Of a DNA stretch of 64,000 nt, positions 59,869 through 64,000 are shown one piece after another. The stretch is from positions 8,924,875 through 8,988,874 of the forward strand of contig OZ234495.1 in the NCBI GenBank assembly GCA_965153455.1, read 5' to 3'. The stretch's first letter is position 1, and each line of letters begins with the position of its first letter. The translations under genes were made by a program, and so were the position numbers. A model generated the notes under the pieces. It was not told the origin of the DNA, did not search any database, and saw only the letters and a list, made by a program, of their open reading frames with translations. This stretch comes from Sphagnum compactum (taxonomy: Eukaryota > Bryophyta > Sphagnopsida > Sphagnales).

Positions 59869-61869
59869 GTACTGCTCCTGTGCTGTCAGCTTGACAGTAT
59901 GAGTGTTGAGTGTTTTCAGTCATCAGAATCTGGATTTTAGTAGATAAGCTTTCCCCTCCAGGGAGAGCTGGGTTGTCTCTCTATCATGTTCAGGAGCTAT
60001 AAAGCATCGTGTGCATTTGAGAGTGGAACATGATAAGGTTGATATTAAATTTATGTCATAGTGCAGGGACCCTTTGGTAAAGTGCTTGTTATTGGAGAAG
60101 AGGAATAATGGTGGTTACTAGTGTGTGACATGTTGTGAGAATTTGTTCTGTGCTAGATCAGGCCTGTAATCAAGAGAAAGCAAGTAGTAATGCATAAATT
60201 GCAGATGTGCATTTGGCTTGTGATTTTATGGATCCTTTGGTGGCTGAATCACTGAAACTGAGATGTGGAGAATGATCTCAACTGTTGGTGAATTGGGCTT
60301 TAGTCAGAAGAAATTGAATACCTAGTCAGTGAACTGCCTCTCCGCCGGAAGGGTATGATGGAAATGGAAACTTTAGACATTGGCAGGGCGATTTTTACCC
60401 AAATAAGTGGTGATAAAAAAATCACAAAACAGTCCTAAAAACTTGAATAGCTTAGTTTGCTAGTTTCTCAATCATGTAAATGACATTGCTCCATTGATAA
60501 CACAATCTGATGAAGAATGAGAGCAACTCTTGAGAAGTGGCCAAGATTAACCTCTTAAGTGCTGCAATAGTGATGGGCCTAAAGAATCTGCAAATGAGTA
60601 CCATTGCTTTCCAAGGAGATAAAAGTTTCAGTGTTTTTGGCACCAGTTATTTTGAAGGTTTTCAGACCAGATATATAAGCATATATTTGGTGGTTCCCAT
60701 TTTGCTGAACCCCTGGCCCCACCTCCAACCTAGCACTTCTTGGAAAGCCCATACTTGCCCCTTGTTCTGAATTGGTGGCCTCACTTTTCTGAAATCTAGC
60801 CTTGATTCCACTTTGGCACCCGAAAATGCCTAGGGTTCTTTGAAAAACACTTACTGTCCAAAAAGTCTGAAAATCACCCTGAATTTTTCTGAGGTTCTTT
60901 CGAAAAATATGCAAAATATGAAAATCGTTTGCATTTTTTCAAAGGTTCTTTCAAAGAAACATGACCTTCACAAAAAATGACAATTGTTTTTCTTTTTCCT
61001 GAGCTTCTTTCAAGTACACCTAATACAGTTTGTGTTTTCGTTTGAGATTCTTGAGCTTAGGTTTTAGGTTTCTTATTTCTTGCGATGGAGAAAACATGAT
61101 CATTGAACATTAAACATTCAAAAAATTTCTCTAGCTCCTTGAGTACGACTTTGCAAGTCATGGGTGTACTGATATTTGCCATGTTTTGGTGTAATGTACA
61201 TAGTATGAAGGTGAAGTCTAAAGTTAGAGTTTGGGACTAAGGCCATGAATGTTAATCTTAGTGTCTTAATTTGATTGGTGTGCCTTTTGTCATTTTTTGG
61301 GATCTTAAAGTTCAATGAATGTTTAAAGAACAACTAATGTAGCCTACAAGTGGGTGAATGTTGTGTGAATTGATTGGTGGGTTTGAATAATGTTGTTTAA
61401 ACTTAAGGTTTTTAAAACAATAGAATAGGAAGGTTGAAGTTGAAAAAAATTTAGAATTTGGGTTTGGGACTACGGCTTCTAAGTGTTTTTTTTAATGTTT
61501 GGGTTATGTTGTTATGCCTGGGAGATGAAGGAAAGATAGAATAAGCTCTTATCTAAGAGTGCACTTTGCCCTAACCTTTTATCTTAAGGTGATAGTGGGT
61601 TCATGCAACGCACAAATAGTTCCAACTTTTTATCTTTGATGCCTCTTCATCATCCAAAAACAAGCTACAATGATTATCATTGTTTTAATATTTGATGTGT
61701 TCTCATTATCCAAGAGCAAGTTGCATTGATTATCATTGTTTTGATCTTAAATGCCTTTTCATCATCCAAGGCTGGGTTGTAGCCATTATCATTGTTATTA
61801 GTGATTATTTAATCCTTAAGTTTGTAATAACTCATTTGATTACATCTTTTTAAAACATTTTTCTATGTT

Positions 61870-61884
61870 GGGTTTAGGGTTTAG
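61870..61884 (+). repeat. Interstitial telomere-like repeat (TTTAGGG)
   Basis: gggtttagggtttag contains two tandem plant telomere units in AT-rich intergenic DNA, followed by accctt. Confidence 0.5.
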
Positions 61885-64000
61885 ACCCTTAAACTTTGGC
61901 ACAATGTTTATAATGACAATTGGGTCAAAGCAAGATAAAGTATACCAAAAAAGTAGACGTCTCCACTTTGACCCTGCGCCTCTCATATAACTACCATAAA
62001 GTAACATCAAATTAGGTGAAAGTATGTGTCAAGTAGCATTAGTTGGCTCTATTAAGTTTATAAGTATCTAATTCTAAGAAAAATTAAAAGTAAATGAAAC
62101 TGACTGAAATATATGTGTCAAACTTATTTTTTGGTTAGAAAAATTAATGATGTAATAAGTTAGGAAATGAAGATCAACATATGTTTTAGCAAGTCATCCA
62201 AAAAAAAATCTATTTCCTTATTGTAAGAACCTATTTGACACCTACTTGAAACCAAAAGCCCATAGTGAAATGGAAACATCAAAAGCTACTTGTATTTTGA
62301 AAAACCTACTTAAAACCTACTTTTATAGTTTGAAATATGAAAATCAATCAACATTAAGGTAAACATATATCATATTTAATCATTGAAATGAAAACATTCA
62401 CTGTTCCACAATTCTATAATGGGTTTTGTTGTTATTTTAAATCTACTTGTTCTAGTTTTGATAAGGTGATCAAGTTGTTCATTTTATCTTGCTTATGCCC
62501 AATTCAATGCGCACATTGTCTTTGAATGTCTTTTTGTATGGATTGGTGATATAAATTTTGATTATGCCTTCCATGTACATGCCTAGGTATTTGTCACAAG
62601 GCATTTAATATCCACGAGAATGTTATGCATGCATGGATGAAAAAAGAAAACCAATTTAAATCTATGTTCATTGGGCTTTTAACTTTATTAAAAACATTAA
62701 TTAGCCCAAGCTTCACATATTACAATTTTCTTTAAAGCCATGTTCGGAAGGTATTTTTAAAAATACATACCCGCCCAATATTGGCGTATATCCAACCTTT
62801 TTTAGGGTCTCTTACTCCATACCGAATATTCATTCCAAGAACATGGGTATTGGAAGAGTTAGAATTTTAGTGTTAAAGGTTCATTTCTTGACCTAACCCT
62901 TTAGACTTTAAAGAAAGGTGGGGTACCAATGTTACATTGCTACAAAATGTGGGTGTAGTTCACTAATCCATGTTTAATGGATTAGTGAATTCATTCAAAA
63001 TCCAATGAAAACACTTGACATACAAGGACACATTTTGTTGTAGTGTTGGCGAATTATTGAATTTTGACCGAATTATTAAGTTGGTTATTGATTTTTTTAT
63101 AACTAGTTAAATTGATAAATATTGCCTGATATTAATTTTTTTAATAACCTACCTAGATGACCCAATTATCATCCAAGTAGGTTATCAATCATTACACAAT
63201 AATACAAAAAAAAATTAAAAACAAGATTTATTTTATTTTAAAAAAATCTTATAACCAAATAATAACCATCAAGATAACGAGCAATTATTTATTGGTCATT
63301 TGATAATCTACCTTTATGCATATCCTATGATATTACCCCATTTTTTGAGAACTTACCCCAACAACCCAAAAATTGATATTGATATTGATAACTTATGTGA
63401 TCTTAAAAAGAATTTCAAAAATAACCTACCCTATGATTATTAAAAAAACAATAACCAACCAACGTGCTAAGGTGTGCCCGGTTATAGATTTGAATTTAGA
63501 ATTGTCATTCTACTTTTGGCACTCCAAGAAAAAGGAATACAAACACCTTCCTTTATAGTTTCTTAGGGCCATATGTTTATAATTTATGATTTTTTCAAAT
63601 TTTTATGGCCAAACTAGCGAGCATACAAAAAAAATCTAGATATGTTAAATGATAGATCTTATATTTCATGTTGATAAATACAATAAACCCTTTTTTTTTT
63701 ACAATTTTAACTTTTGAATTTCATGATGTTAAATTTGTATATCATATTAATTAAATCACCAATATGCACATGGACCCAAAAACTTATGCTCTAAGTCTAA
63801 ATTTTCTTTTTGTTCAACTAAATTTTTTAATCTTGGACGGTTTTTTGTTTTTTTTCAAATTTTCCAATTCAAGGTAGTTGACTTCTTAAAATTTACATAA
63901 TGGCCGGTTTTAGTTATTATAAAAAAAAAACTGAAAGAATTGATCATTTCCAATTCCATAAAAATTAAATATTTGTAAGAACTAGTTGGTTTCAAGGGTT

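Larger units (their letters stand above)
59007..64000. other. 3' flank of the 268-aa gene and AT-rich intergenic DNA
   Basis: 59007 to about 60300 has balanced composition and may include the 3' UTR. It contains one exon-like stretch at 59756-59868 (listed separately). Beyond 60.8 kb the sequence is AT-rich: a series of ttctttcaaa / gaggttcttt variants occurs at 60830-61010, telomere-like gggtttagggtttag at 61870-61884, and related catcatccaa / gattatcattgtttt repeats at 61640-61800. No gene was seen from 60.3 kb to the end. Confidence 0.5.

Noticed and set aside
63001-63045. Right end of a CACTA transposon (ttgttgtagtg)
   Set aside because: No matching CACTACAACAA left end with a 3-bp target duplication was found in the window.
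1-64000. CRISPR arrays, rRNA and tRNA genes
   Set aside because: None of the repeats has spacer-like structure of the right size with conserved direct repeats, and no segment showed a convincing tRNA B-box with a matching cloverleaf or rRNA sequence.

Overview
The window is nuclear DNA of a land plant. It holds five split genes with GT-AG introns: a plant CHX cation/H+ exchanger, a KH-domain RNA-binding protein, a GAUT-type galacturonosyltransferase and two plant-like proteins I could not name. Interstitial copies of the plant telomere repeat (TTTAGGG) and telo-boxes upstream of the KH gene agree with this. Genes sit 7-16 kb apart in AT-rich, repeat-littered DNA and have mostly short introns. 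A seed-free lineage (liverwort, lycophyte or fern) is my guess, but nothing seen here settles the species.

Layout: 1-7.7 kb is AT-rich intergenic DNA with a dispersed repeat, a MITE with 21-bp terminal inverted repeats and a 65-bp tandem array. 8.5-13.5 kb (+) is an 8-exon CHX gene (946 aa). 15.5-20.0 kb (-) is an 8-exon gene for a two-KH-domain protein (590 aa) with three telo-boxes upstream. 22.3-27.8 kb (+) is a decayed, GC-richer non-LTR retrotransposon (LINE) with tandem 5' monomers, an ORF1, and an ORF2 carrying endonuclease and reverse transcriptase. 30.1-33.6 kb (-) is a 6-exon GAUT13/14-like gene (530 aa). 34.9-49.5 kb is gene-free, with tandem arrays, hairpins, (CTAC)n tracts and telomere-like blocks. 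49.5-51.5 kb (-) is a 6-exon gene for a 242-aa single-pass membrane protein with a helical tail. 56.4-59.0 kb (+) is a 6-exon gene for a 268-aa protein with an N-terminal coiled coil, whose first intron opens with a 40-bp tandem array. 59-64 kb is the 3' flank (one orphan exon-like stretch) and AT-rich DNA.

The genes look like independent housekeeping or transport loci; nothing suggests a cluster or shared pathway. All exon models were built by hand from splice signals, reading-frame phase and family alignment from memory. In each model the phases close without a frame break, but transcription starts, UTR introns and polyadenylation sites are not determined. I found no CRISPR array, rRNA or convincing tRNA. 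I also found no clear novel multi-gene system; the best leads are the two unnamed proteins, the long CHX linker, the repeat array at a splice donor, and the LINE with its 5' monomers and a possible captured host exon.
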